Positions 34,133 to 42,328 of a stretch of DNA of 64,000 nucleotides are shown here, piece by piece (the first letter of the stretch is position 1; the number at the start of each line of letters is the position of its first letter). The notes beneath the pieces are model-generated. The model saw only the letters and a list, made by a program, of their open reading frames with translations. It had not been told where the DNA came from and made no database searches. Origin of the DNA: Thioclava marina (GTDB lineage: Bacteria; Pseudomonadota; Alphaproteobacteria; Rhodobacterales; Rhodobacteraceae); NCBI RefSeq assembly GCF_002020135.1, contig NZ_MPZS01000001.1:744001-808000 (forward strand). Reading direction: 5' to 3'. The position numbers and the translations under genes were made by a program.

Positions 34133-34890
34133 GCGGGTTCATCCTCTCTCGTGTAGCCCGCCGACGCTTTCAAGAGCTTGCGGGTGTAATCGGTTTCGGC
34201 GCGGTGGCTGCGCAGATCGGCGCGGGTGAGTTCCTCCACCGCCAGCCCGTGCTCCATCACCACGAGCCGCTCGCACATATGCGAAATGACGGCGAGGTCA
34301 TGGGAGACCATGACATAGGTCAGCCCGCGCTCGGCGCGCAGCCGGTCGAGCAGGTTCAGCACCTCCGCCTGGATCGAGGCGTCGAGCGCCGAGGTCGGCT
34401 CGTCGAGCAGAAGGATCTGCGGCTCGAGGATCAGCGCGCGCGCCACCGCGATCCGCTGGCGCTGGCCGCCCGAAAGCTGGTGCGGGTAGCGAAAGCGGAA
34501 CCCCTGCCCCAGCCCCACTTCCTCGAGCGCCTGCGCGATGCGTTCGTCGCGCCGGTCGAAGCCCTGGATCGAGAGCGGCTCGGAGAGCACCGAGTCGATT
34601 GTGTGACGCGGATGGAGCGAGGCATAGGGGTCCTGAAACACCATCTGCACCCGGCGGTAGAAGTCGGGCGTGCGCGGCGCGGGGATATCCACCCCGTCAA
34701 GCGTCACCCTGCCGCCCGAAACCGGCGCGAGCCCGCAGATCGCGCGCAGCACCGTCGATTTGCCCGACCCGGATTCCCCGACGATGCCGTAGCTTTCGCC
34801 CTGCTGGACGTTGAAACTCACCCCGCGCACCGCGCGCACCTCGTCGGTGCCAAAGGCGAAGGTCACTTCGAGATTGTCGACACTCAGCAT
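34129..34890 (-). CDS. Dipeptide ABC transporter ATP-binding protein (DppF/OppF type)
   Basis: A 253-residue ATPase. Walker A GESGSGKST (about 38-46), Q-loop QDPYASLHPRHT, signature LSGGQRQRIAVARAL, Walker B ILLLDEPTSALD and the H-loop VSHDLAVISH. The start MLSVDNLEVTF lies 10 bp after the preceding ATPase gene. Lacks the long C-terminal oligopeptide extension of some OppF proteins. Confidence 0.92.
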   Translation of the reverse strand: MLSVDNLEVTFAFGTDEVRAVRGVSFNVQQGESYGIVGESGSGKSTVLRAICGLAPVSGGRVTLDGVDIPAPRTPDFYRRVQMVFQDPYASLHPRHTIDSVLSEPLSIQGFDRRDERIAQALEEVGLGQGFRFRYPHQLSGGQRQRIAVARALILEPQILLLDEPTSALDASIQAEVLNLLDRLRAERGLTYVMVSHDLAVISHMCERLVVMEHGLAVEELTRADLRSHRAETDYTRKLLKASAGYTREDEPA

Positions 34891-34900
34891 ATCGCCCCCC

Positions 34901-35728
34901 TCAATCAGCCCATGCCGCATCGCGGTCGAGCGTGGGCAGCGGGTGGCGGTCCTCGTCGATCTGCGGCAGGCAATTCAGAAGCCCCTGCGTGTAGGGATGT
35001 TGCGCCTGGTGCAGCTCGGAGGCTTTCAGCTCCTCGACCACGCGGCCCGCATACATCACCAGCACCCGGTCGCAGAAGGAACTCACCAGCCGCAGGTCGT
35101 GCGAGATGAAGATCAGCCCCATCCCCTGTTCGCTCACCAGCTTGTCGAGGATGCGCAGCACCTCGATCTGGATCGTCACGTCGAGCGCCGAAGTCGGCTC
35201 GTCCGCGATCAGGAGGTCCGGCTCGGAGACCAGCATCATCGCGATCATTACGCGCTGCCCCATGCCGCCCGACAGCTCGTGGGGATAGGCGCGGAACACC
35301 CGCTCGGGGTCGCGGATCTGCACCGCATCGAGCATCTGCAACGCCTTCTCGCGCGCGGCCGCCCGCCCCGCCCCGTGGGTGCGCAGCACCTCCATCAGCT
35401 GTTTGCCCACCGGCATCACCGGGTTGAGCGAGAATTTCGGGTCCTGCATCACCATCGACATGCGCTTGCCGCGCAGGCCGCGCCATTGCTTGGCCGAGAG
35501 GCTGCGCAGGTCCGTCCGGTCGAAGCTGAGCCGGTCCGCCGTTGCCGCGCCCGGCGGCGGCGTCAGCCCGAGGATCGCCCGCCCGGTCTGGGACTTGCCC
35601 GAACCGCTCTCGCCGACGATCCCGAGGCGCTCCCGCCCAAGGGTGAAACTTACGCCGCGCACGACCTCGGCCGGCCCCTTGCGGGTCGGAAAGGTGACGC
35701 GGAGATTTTCGACTTCGAGCAGGCTCAT
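34901..35728 (-). CDS. Dipeptide ABC transporter ATP-binding protein (DppD/OppD type)
   Basis: A 275-residue ATPase. Walker A GESGSGKSQT, Q-loop MQDPKFSLNPVMPVG, signature LSGGMGQRVMIAM and Walker B LLIADEPTSALD. The C-terminal YAGRVVEE and HPYTQGLLNCLPQID blocks are typical of Opp/Dpp ATPases. The start overlaps the dppC-like stop by 4 bp. Confidence 0.92.
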   Translation of the reverse strand: MSLLEVENLRVTFPTRKGPAEVVRGVSFTLGRERLGIVGESGSGKSQTGRAILGLTPPPGAATADRLSFDRTDLRSLSAKQWRGLRGKRMSMVMQDPKFSLNPVMPVGKQLMEVLRTHGAGRAAAREKALQMLDAVQIRDPERVFRAYPHELSGGMGQRVMIAMMLVSEPDLLIADEPTSALDVTIQIEVLRILDKLVSEQGMGLIFISHDLRLVSSFCDRVLVMYAGRVVEELKASELHQAQHPYTQGLLNCLPQIDEDRHPLPTLDRDAAWAD

Positions 35729-36630
35729 TTCTGCCTCTTCGGATCAAGAACGTCGCGCAGGCCGTCACCCAGCAGGTTGAAGCCGAGCGAGACAGTGAAG
35801 ATGGCGAGGCCCGGCATCGTGGCGACCCACCAGTAATCGACGAGGAAATTGCGCCCGCCCGCGATCATCGCGCCCCATTCGGGCTGGGGCGGCTGCGCGC
35901 CGAGGCCCAGAAAACCCAGACCGGCCGCCGTCAGGATGATCCCCGCCATGTCGAGCGTCACCCGCACGATCACCGAGGACATGCACAGCGGCACGATATG
36001 TTTCCAGATGATGCGCGCCGAGGACGCGCCCTGCAGCTTGGTCGCGGCGATGAAATCCGAATTGCGGATCGTCAGCGTCTCGGCGCGGGCAAGGCGGGCA
36101 TAGGGCGGCCAGGCGGTGATCGAGATCGCGATGATCGCGTTTTCGATGCCCGGACCCAGCGCCGCGACGAAAGCCAGCGCAAGGATCAGCTTCGGGAAGG
36201 CCAGCACGATATCGGTGAAGCGCATCAGCACCGTGTCGACCCAGCCGCCGAAATAGCCCGCCGTGGTGCCCACCAGAAGCCCCACCGGGGTCGCGATCAC
36301 CGCGACCAGCGCCACCACCGCCAGCGTGATCCGTGAACCGTAGATCAGCCGCGAGAGGATGTCGCGCCCCTGATCATCCGTGCCGAGCCAATAGCCCTCC
36401 GTCAGCGGCGGCAGCAGACGGGTGGTGTTGAGATCGCCCACCAGCGGATCATGCGGCGCCAGCCAGGGCGCGAAGACCGCCAGCAGCACCAGCACCAGCA
36501 CGATGAGAAAGCCGAACATCGCCAGCCCGTTGGTGCGGAAATCGAGCCAGGTCCGATAGGCCTGCCCCAGCCGTGCCTGCCGGCGCGATACGGGTTGGTC
36601 GCTGAGGAGCCACTCGCGGGTCATGCTCAT
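35725..36630 (-). CDS. Dipeptide ABC transporter permease (DppC/OppC type)
   Basis: A 301-residue inner-membrane permease with an OppC-like N-terminal segment (FRTNGLAMFGFLIVLVLVLL) and five further helices. Motifs: HPLVGD-like HDPLVGDLNTTR, GTDDQGRDILSRLIYGSR, and the EAA loop AETLTIRNSDFIAATKLQGA. Overlaps the DppB-like gene by 4 bp. Confidence 0.92.
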   Translation of the reverse strand: MSMTREWLLSDQPVSRRQARLGQAYRTWLDFRTNGLAMFGFLIVLVLVLLAVFAPWLAPHDPLVGDLNTTRLLPPLTEGYWLGTDDQGRDILSRLIYGSRITLAVVALVAVIATPVGLLVGTTAGYFGGWVDTVLMRFTDIVLAFPKLILALAFVAALGPGIENAIIAISITAWPPYARLARAETLTIRNSDFIAATKLQGASSARIIWKHIVPLCMSSVIVRVTLDMAGIILTAAGLGFLGLGAQPPQPEWGAMIAGGRNFLVDYWWVATMPGLAIFTVSLGFNLLGDGLRDVLDPKRQK

Positions 36631-37679
36631 TTCTGGTTCCTCGTGCGGGCGTCAAGCAGCGTGTAGAGAAGATCGGAAAACATGTTCAGCCCGACGAAGA
36701 TCGCGCCGATCACCAGCGTGCCGCCCAGCACCGCGTTCATATCCGCGTTCTGCAGCGAGTTGGTCAGGTATTGCCCGAGACCGGGCCAGGCGAAAACCGT
36801 CTCGGTCAGCACCGAACCTTCGAGCAGGTTGGCGTAACTCAGCGCCACCACCGTCACCAGCGGCACGGCGGCATTGCGCAGCGCCTGCACCCAGATGATG
36901 CGCCATTCCGGCACGCCCTTCACCCGCGCGGTGGTGATATATTCCTGCGCCAGTTCGTTGAGCATGAAGCTCCGCGTCATCCGGCTGATATAGGCCAGCG
37001 ACAGGTAGCCCAGCAGCGAGGCGGGCAGGATGATATGCGAGAACACGTTGCGGAAGGCGGGCCATGCGCCCTGCATCGCCGTATCGAGCAGAAACAGCCC
37101 CGTCTTCGGCGTGAAATCGTATTCATAGGAGATATCGACCCGCCCGGGGCCGGAGATCAGGTCGAGCTTGAAGTAGAACAGCAACAGCCCCATCAACCCG
37201 AGCCAGAAGACCGGTGCCGAATAGCCCACAAGCCCCACGACCCGCACGATCTGGTCGATCAGCTTGCCCTGACGCACCGCCGCCCAGACCCCCATCGGAA
37301 TGCCGAAAGCGGTGCCGATCACGATCGAGACCGTGGCGAGCTCCAGCGTGGCCGGGAAGACCCGCGCGATATCCTGAGAGATCGGACGCGTGGTCAGGTT
37401 CGAGGTGCCGAAATCGCCCTGGAAAACCTTCTGAAGCCAGATCCAGAACTGCTCGATCAGCGGTTTGTCGAGGCCGAGCGCGTGATAGGCGGCGTCATAT
37501 TGCGCCTGTGTCGCGCGATCGCCCACGACCGAGAGCACCGGGTCCACCGGCACGACGCGTCCGATCAGGAAGGTCACGACGAGCAGGCCGAGGAATGTCA
37601 CCGCCACCGTGCCCAGCGTCGAGACGAGCTTGCGAAGCCAGAGGGCGCCGCGGCGCCCCCTGATAGTCCGTGTCGTCAT
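36627..37679 (-). CDS. Dipeptide ABC transporter permease (DppB/OppB type)
   Basis: A 350-residue inner-membrane permease with six predicted helices. The N-terminal TFLGLLVVTFLIGRVVPVDP is the usual DppB start; the EAA-like loop reads QEYITTARVKGVPEWRIIW. The periplasmic loop between helices 3 and 4 is longer than usual. It starts 1 bp after the binding-protein gene. Confidence 0.92.
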   Translation of the reverse strand: MTTRTIRGRRGALWLRKLVSTLGTVAVTFLGLLVVTFLIGRVVPVDPVLSVVGDRATQAQYDAAYHALGLDKPLIEQFWIWLQKVFQGDFGTSNLTTRPISQDIARVFPATLELATVSIVIGTAFGIPMGVWAAVRQGKLIDQIVRVVGLVGYSAPVFWLGLMGLLLFYFKLDLISGPGRVDISYEYDFTPKTGLFLLDTAMQGAWPAFRNVFSHIILPASLLGYLSLAYISRMTRSFMLNELAQEYITTARVKGVPEWRIIWVQALRNAAVPLVTVVALSYANLLEGSVLTETVFAWPGLGQYLTNSLQNADMNAVLGGTLVIGAIFVGLNMFSDLLYTLLDARTRNQK

Positions 37680-37680
37680 G

Positions 37681-39276
37681 TTACTTGGTCACATGCGCGA
37701 AGTTGTTGTCGTTGAAGGACGGCCCGACGATCACGCCCTCGACATTCTTTCGCTCGCCCATGACCTCGATCTCCTGTGCGTAGATCACGAAGGGACCGGC
37801 CTCCATGACCTTCTTCTGCTCGTCGACATACATCGCCGCGCGCTTGTCCGCATCGGGCTCGAGCATGGCCGCATCGGTCTCGGCGGTGAGCTCGGGAATA
37901 TCCCAGGCGTTGCGCCAGGCCAGCGGCTTCGAGGTCGCGTCATCCGAATTGTCGGGGTTGTAGGCGAAGGTCGAGGCGTTGGTGTGGGGATCCTGGAAGT
38001 CCGGCCCCCAGCGGCCGATATAGATGTCGTGGTTGCGCGCGCGGTACTTGGTCAGCGTCTGCTTGCCATCGCCCGGGATCAGTTCCAGCTCCACGCCTGC
38101 CTGCGCCATCGTCTGCTGCATCGCCTGCGCCATCGCGGTGATCTCGGGCGTGTTGCGGGTGTCCATCGTCACCTTGAACCCGTCGGGAACCCCGGCTTCG
38201 GCCAGCAGCTCCTTGGCCTTCTCGATATTGAGCGAGAACGGGTTCTCGTTATAGGCGCCAAGGAAGCCCTCGGGCAGGAAACCCTGATGCACCTTCACCT
38301 TGCCGGCCATGATCGTGTTGGCGATCGTGTCGTAATCGACGAGATATTTCATCGCCTGACGGACCTGCGGCTTGGACAGGTATTCGTTCTTCTGGTTCAT
38401 CCCGAGATAGTAGAGCGAGCCTTTCGCGCCGCTCTCGATCTTGACGTTCGGGTCGTCCTTGAGCGCCGCGATGTCCTCGGCGGTCAGGTTGCGCGCGATG
38501 TCGATATCGCCTTTTTCCAGCAGCAGGCGCTGGGTCGAGGTCTCGGGGATGTGGCGATAGATCACCCGCGCCATCGGCGGGGCATCGCCCGAATAATTCG
38601 CATTGCGCTCGAGGATCACCGCCTCGTTCGGGCGCCAGTCCTTGATCGTGAACGGGCCCGAGCCCGCATAGTTGGTCTTCAGCCAGCCATAGCCGAAATC
38701 GCCATCGGCCTCATGCTCCATCGCCAGTTTCTTGTCGACGACCGAGGCCACGGTCGCGGTCAGGCAGTAGAGCACAAGCGTCGGCGCATAGGCCTTGTCC
38801 ATCTTGAAATCGAAGGTCATCGGGCCGGTCTGGACGATGTTTGCCTCGACATTCTCGGGCGTCATCCCGAGCTGACCGATGATGAAGGCGGGCGATTTGT
38901 TGAGCTTGACCGCGCGCACCAGCGAGAAGACCGCATCCTCGGCGGTGATCGGGTTGCCCGAGGCGAAGGTCCGGCCTTCCTTCATCTTGAAGGAGATCGT
39001 CTTGCCATCCTCCGAGACGGTCCAGCTTTCGGCCGCCTTGCCGAAGATATCGGCGACGTTCTTGGGATCATAGCCGATCAGCGTCTCATAGGTGTTGCCC
39101 GCGATCTCGGAGGCGGTGAATTCGAAGATCTCGGCGGGATCGAGCGAGATGATGTCGTCGATCGACCAAGCCTGGATCAGCGTGTCGGGCGGGGTCTCGG
39201 CAAAGGTGACGGCGGGCGTCGCGCCCAGCATCAGCGCGCTCAGCGCGACGCTGGCCAGAATACGGCTGTGAAGCAT
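37681..39276 (-). CDS. Dipeptide/oligopeptide ABC transporter substrate-binding protein (SBP family 5)
   Basis: A 531-residue periplasmic binding protein. The signal peptide ends near residue 26 (LGATPAVTFAET). Family-5 motifs: GLAESWTVSEDGKT-like AAESWTVSEDGKTISFKM, FNMNTK-like MNQKNEYLSKPQVRQAM. The first gene of an operon of two permeases, two ATPases and an M19 dipeptidase. The ligand is inferred to be a dipeptide from the terminal peptidase. Confidence 0.92.
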   Translation of the reverse strand: MLHSRILASVALSALMLGATPAVTFAETPPDTLIQAWSIDDIISLDPAEIFEFTASEIAGNTYETLIGYDPKNVADIFGKAAESWTVSEDGKTISFKMKEGRTFASGNPITAEDAVFSLVRAVKLNKSPAFIIGQLGMTPENVEANIVQTGPMTFDFKMDKAYAPTLVLYCLTATVASVVDKKLAMEHEADGDFGYGWLKTNYAGSGPFTIKDWRPNEAVILERNANYSGDAPPMARVIYRHIPETSTQRLLLEKGDIDIARNLTAEDIAALKDDPNVKIESGAKGSLYYLGMNQKNEYLSKPQVRQAMKYLVDYDTIANTIMAGKVKVHQGFLPEGFLGAYNENPFSLNIEKAKELLAEAGVPDGFKVTMDTRNTPEITAMAQAMQQTMAQAGVELELIPGDGKQTLTKYRARNHDIYIGRWGPDFQDPHTNASTFAYNPDNSDDATSKPLAWRNAWDIPELTAETDAAMLEPDADKRAAMYVDEQKKVMEAGPFVIYAQEIEVMGERKNVEGVIVGPSFNDNNFAHVTK

Positions 39277-39510
39277 TGGGGTACCCTCTCTGTTGGTTTG
39301 GCGCGTCTTGTGAGCGCGCCTGATCCGGTGGATCCGGATTCGATACCCCGATTAACCGTCCGGTAAAAATTCCTGTCAAGCCGGAAGCGTCCCCGCCCCG
39401 GCGCGCGGCCCTGCGGACGCTGTCGCGAAATGCGCATCTCGCAGCCAAATGCTGGATTTTTCAGCCATTTTTGATCGACGAAAAGCGACATCCCCACGAA
39501 AAGAGTGCGC

Positions 39511-39930
39511 TCACAGGTCGATCGCCCCATCCGAATCCGGCTCAGGCAGATTGTCCGGCGGGAGGCTCTTGCGCGGCGCATCTTCCTCGGGCGGCTCCGT
39601 CAGGAGCGGCGGGGGCGGCGGCGCGTCCGTCTTGCGCCGCAAGATGATATCGCCATTCGAGAGACGCTCGGGCGCCTCGTAATTCTTCACGTCATCGATC
39701 AGCGCGAGGAACTGGCGCAGCTTCGGGCCGAGTTGAGACGCCGCCTCGCCCAGCCCTTTCTGCATCTCTTCGAGCTCGGGCTTCATATCATCGATCAGCC
39801 CGCGAAACAGCAGCTGCGCGCCCTCTTCGAGCAGCGAGAACCCGCGATCGACATCGCCCCCCTCCTCCTGCGCGGCAGCGGGAGAGACGATCAGCCCGAG
39901 GGCGAGAACCGAAACAAGCAAACGTGTCAT
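39511..39930 (-). CDS. Exported hypothetical protein, acidic and proline-rich
   Basis: A 139-residue protein with a signal peptide (MTRLLVSVLALGLIVSPAAA). The central part is helical (EEGAQLLFRGLIDDMKPELE); the C-terminus is Pro/Asp/Glu-rich (APPPPPLLTEPPEEDAPR). Similar short proteins occur across Rhodobacteraceae, but I do not recognise a named family. The 234 bp between it and the ABC operon hold only promoter-like DNA. Confidence 0.75.
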   Translation of the reverse strand: MTRLLVSVLALGLIVSPAAAQEEGGDVDRGFSLLEEGAQLLFRGLIDDMKPELEEMQKGLGEAASQLGPKLRQFLALIDDVKNYEAPERLSNGDIILRRKTDAPPPPPLLTEPPEEDAPRKSLPPDNLPEPDSDGAIDL

Positions 39931-39962
39931 GGCGGCAATCCTACGCGCTCGTGCTGAGAAAA

Positions 39963-40991
39963 TCACGCCCCTTGCGCGACCGGCAGATCGAGATCGACGG
40001 TGACCGGAAAATGATCCGAGGCTTGCAGCAGCGCCTCGCGCAGCTCCGGCACACGGTAGATATGCGGATCGTCGAACGGGTGCCAGATCCGCCAGTGCCT
40101 GGCCTGCGACACTAGATCAGGCGAGAGCATCACGTAATCGAGCATCGCCGAGAAATACTGTTGCCGTTCGGGATGATAGAACCGCGCCGAGCTTGGCGCG
40201 GCAGAGGACCTGTGCACGTGGCTGAGGTGGGCGTGAGGGTCGTGCAGACGCGTCTCGTCCGGTCCGCCCTCTCCGGCGACGATCTCCACCGCCGAGCGCC
40301 CGAAGAGCTTTTCATATTCATCGAGCCCCGGGCCATCGTTGAAATCCCCAAGCACGATCAGGCTTTCGCCTGCGGCCAGATGCTCGTCGATCCGCCCGCG
40401 CAACCAGATCGCCTGCGCAAGCTGCTTGCGGCGGTTCTCGATGCCGATGCGGATTGCGGCCTCATGGCTCGTGGCCCCGTGCGGCGCCTTCGACTTGATA
40501 TGCACACCGATCAGCCGGATCGTCTTGCCTGTCTTGGAGATAAGTTCGACCTCCAGAGGCGGCTTGGAGAACTCCACCGTATCGAGCCGCGCATCGATAT
40601 CGAGGTCGATCTTCATCACCCCGTCAAAGCGCGGCCAGGTCTCGCTCGAACGCGGCTCGTGGCGCGCGCTCACCACATCGGGGTCATACATCAGCGCGAT
40701 TTCCTGCTGCGTCTCGTTGGGAAACCCGATCAGCGCCTTGCGCTGGCGCAGCCCGTATTTCTCGGCAAAATGTTCGAGCATGCTCACCGTGTGATGGCGG
40801 TGGTTGTCGTCGGGCGCCTCGACCACCAGCAGCACATCGGCCTCGAGCGCGCTCATCACGATGCCGATCGCGCCCAGTTGCTCGCCCCGCGTGATCTGGT
40901 AGCGCGCCGACCATTGCTCATCCTCGAGCATCCGCCCCCGCTTGTCGAAAAGCGCGTTGAACCATTCGACATTCCAGGTCGCGACGCGCAT
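39963..40991 (-). CDS. Endonuclease/exonuclease/phosphatase family protein
   Basis: A 342-residue member of the DNase I/ExoIII-like metal-dependent superfamily. Motifs: RVATWNVEWFN at the start (Asn metal ligand), VVEAPDD (Glu ligand), LIGVHIKSKAP, the catalytic LGDFNDGPG, and SDHFPVTVDLDL with the terminal His. No signal peptide. Its ATG overlaps the stop of the DjlA-like gene (TGATG), so the two are coupled. Substrate unknown. Confidence 0.87.
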   Translation of the reverse strand: MRVATWNVEWFNALFDKRGRMLEDEQWSARYQITRGEQLGAIGIVMSALEADVLLVVEAPDDNHRHHTVSMLEHFAEKYGLRQRKALIGFPNETQQEIALMYDPDVVSARHEPRSSETWPRFDGVMKIDLDIDARLDTVEFSKPPLEVELISKTGKTIRLIGVHIKSKAPHGATSHEAAIRIGIENRRKQLAQAIWLRGRIDEHLAAGESLIVLGDFNDGPGLDEYEKLFGRSAVEIVAGEGGPDETRLHDPHAHLSHVHRSSAAPSSARFYHPERQQYFSAMLDYVMLSPDLVSQARHWRIWHPFDDPHIYRVPELREALLQASDHFPVTVDLDLPVAQGA

Positions 40992-41689
40992 CACGCGCCC
41001 GCTTGAGAGGCGCGGATTTCTTCCCAAGCCTTGTTGAGCGCGATCACCCGCGCCTCGGCAAGCTGCACCGCTTCTTTCGGCAGGCCTCGCGCGATGGCGC
41101 GGTCGGGATGGGCCTCGCGCACTTTCGCCCGCCAGGCCTTGCGCACCTCGTCGAGAGGCGTGCCGGGCTCCAGTTCCAGAACCGCCCAGGGGTCGGGATC
41201 GGCCTCGGCCACGAAGGCCGAACGCATCGCCCGGAAACAGCATTCCTCCAGCCCGAAGATCCGCGCGACCTCATGCAGGAAAGCGTCCTCGCCCTCGTGA
41301 TATTCGCCATCGGCCAGCGCGATGAAGAACAGCCCCTCGAGCACGTCCTTCAGGACCGGCGCCCCGGGGCCGAACATCCGCGCGATCTTCGCGGCATAGG
41401 CGTCGAACCCCGCGACATCGGTGCGCGCCATGTCGAAGACGCGCGCGGCATTCGCCTCCTCGCCGGGCGGGATCTGGAAGATACGCCGGAAGGCCGCCAC
41501 CTCGTCGCGGGTCACCTGCCCGTCGGCCTTCGCCATCTTCGCGCCCAAAGCGATGACCGCGATGGTGAAGGCGACCGAGCGTTCGGGCGGCGCGCGCAGA
41601 TGATCGAACACGTCCGACAGCGCCTCGCCCCGCCCCAGGGCGGAGAGCGCCTGCGCAATGCGCGACCAGAGGGAAAGCGGCTTGTCCAT
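40991..41689 (-). CDS. DjlA-like protein: TerB domain plus C-terminal J domain
   Basis: A 232-residue protein. The N-terminal TerB-like helical domain (about 40-145: IAVIALGAKMAKADGQVTRDE, FFIALADGEYHEGEDAFL) contains repeated acidic ADGxxxxxE motifs. The C-terminal J domain (about 165-228) contains the HPD tripeptide in REAHPDRA, which stimulates DnaK. DjlA usually has an N-terminal membrane anchor; none is seen here. Translationally coupled to the downstream nuclease-fold gene. Confidence 0.88.
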   Translation of the reverse strand: MDKPLSLWSRIAQALSALGRGEALSDVFDHLRAPPERSVAFTIAVIALGAKMAKADGQVTRDEVAAFRRIFQIPPGEEANAARVFDMARTDVAGFDAYAAKIARMFGPGAPVLKDVLEGLFFIALADGEYHEGEDAFLHEVARIFGLEECCFRAMRSAFVAEADPDPWAVLELEPGTPLDEVRKAWRAKVREAHPDRAIARGLPKEAVQLAEARVIALNKAWEEIRASQAGA

Positions 41690-41706
41690 AATGTGAGTTT
41701 AACGCC

Positions 41707-42195
41707 TCAGAGGATCTTTTGCATCAACACAAGATCGAGCCACCGGTCGAACTTGCGCCCGGCCTCGCGCACCCGGCCCGCCTCGACATAGCCAATCGCT
41801 GCGTGAAAGGCGATCCCGGCGGCATTTTCGCCCGACACGCCCCCCATCATGATATGGGCCCCCGCGCCGCGCGCATGCGCCTCGATCGTCTCCATCAGGG
41901 CGCGCCCCAAACCCCGCCCGCGCGCCTCGGACCCGAGGATGACCGTGTGCTCCATCGCATGAACGTAACCGTTGCCGCCCCGGAACTGGTCGTAGCTCGC
42001 AAATCCCGCAACCGCGCCCGAACCGGTCTCGGCCACGAAAAACTCCCGCCCCCTGCCACGCCGAGCCTCGATCATCTTCGCAAGGCTCTCGGGGGTTTTC
42101 TCCTCGCTCGAGAAGGTCACCGTTGTGTCACGGATGATCGGGTTCCAGATCGCGAGAAGAGCGGGCAGATCGGCGGTACGGGCGGGACGGATCAT
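41707..42195 (-). CDS. GNAT-family N-acetyltransferase (phosphinothricin acetyltransferase-like)
   Basis: A 162-residue acetyl-CoA-dependent transferase. The PAT/bar-like N-terminus RPARTADLPALLAIWNPIIR is followed by motif A (TVILGSEARGRGLGRALMET) with the pyrophosphate loop and the C-terminal NAAGIAFHAAIGYVEAGRV. The family often acetylates methionine sulfoximine or phosphinothricin; the actual substrate is unknown. Confidence 0.88.
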   Translation of the reverse strand: MIRPARTADLPALLAIWNPIIRDTTVTFSSEEKTPESLAKMIEARRGRGREFFVAETGSGAVAGFASYDQFRGGNGYVHAMEHTVILGSEARGRGLGRALMETIEAHARGAGAHIMMGGVSGENAAGIAFHAAIGYVEAGRVREAGRKFDRWLDLVLMQKIL

Positions 42196-42300
42196 GGCAG
42201 TTGGCCTCGGGGAGGAAAGACCCGCGCAGGCTGCGTCGGAAACGCGAAAAGGGCAAGGTCTCCCCTGCCCTTCGAATTGGACAAAATATCCTCGGGGGGT

Positions 42301-42323
42301 CCGGGGGGCAGACAGCCCCCCGG
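42301..42323 (-). terminator. GC hairpin downstream of the methylmalonyl-CoA mutase gene
   Basis: A perfect 9-bp stem (CCGGGGGGC / GCCCCCCGG) with a 5-nt loop, 6 bp after the mcm stop; the TATTTTG part of an adjacent repeat follows on the minus strand. Confidence 0.6.
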
Positions 42324-42328
42324 CGCCA

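Noticed and set aside
39352-39366. TTAACCGTCCGGTAA upstream of the dipeptide transporter operon as an operator
   Set aside because: Only ACCG/CGGT (4 bp) is truly palindromic; too weak to call without comparison.
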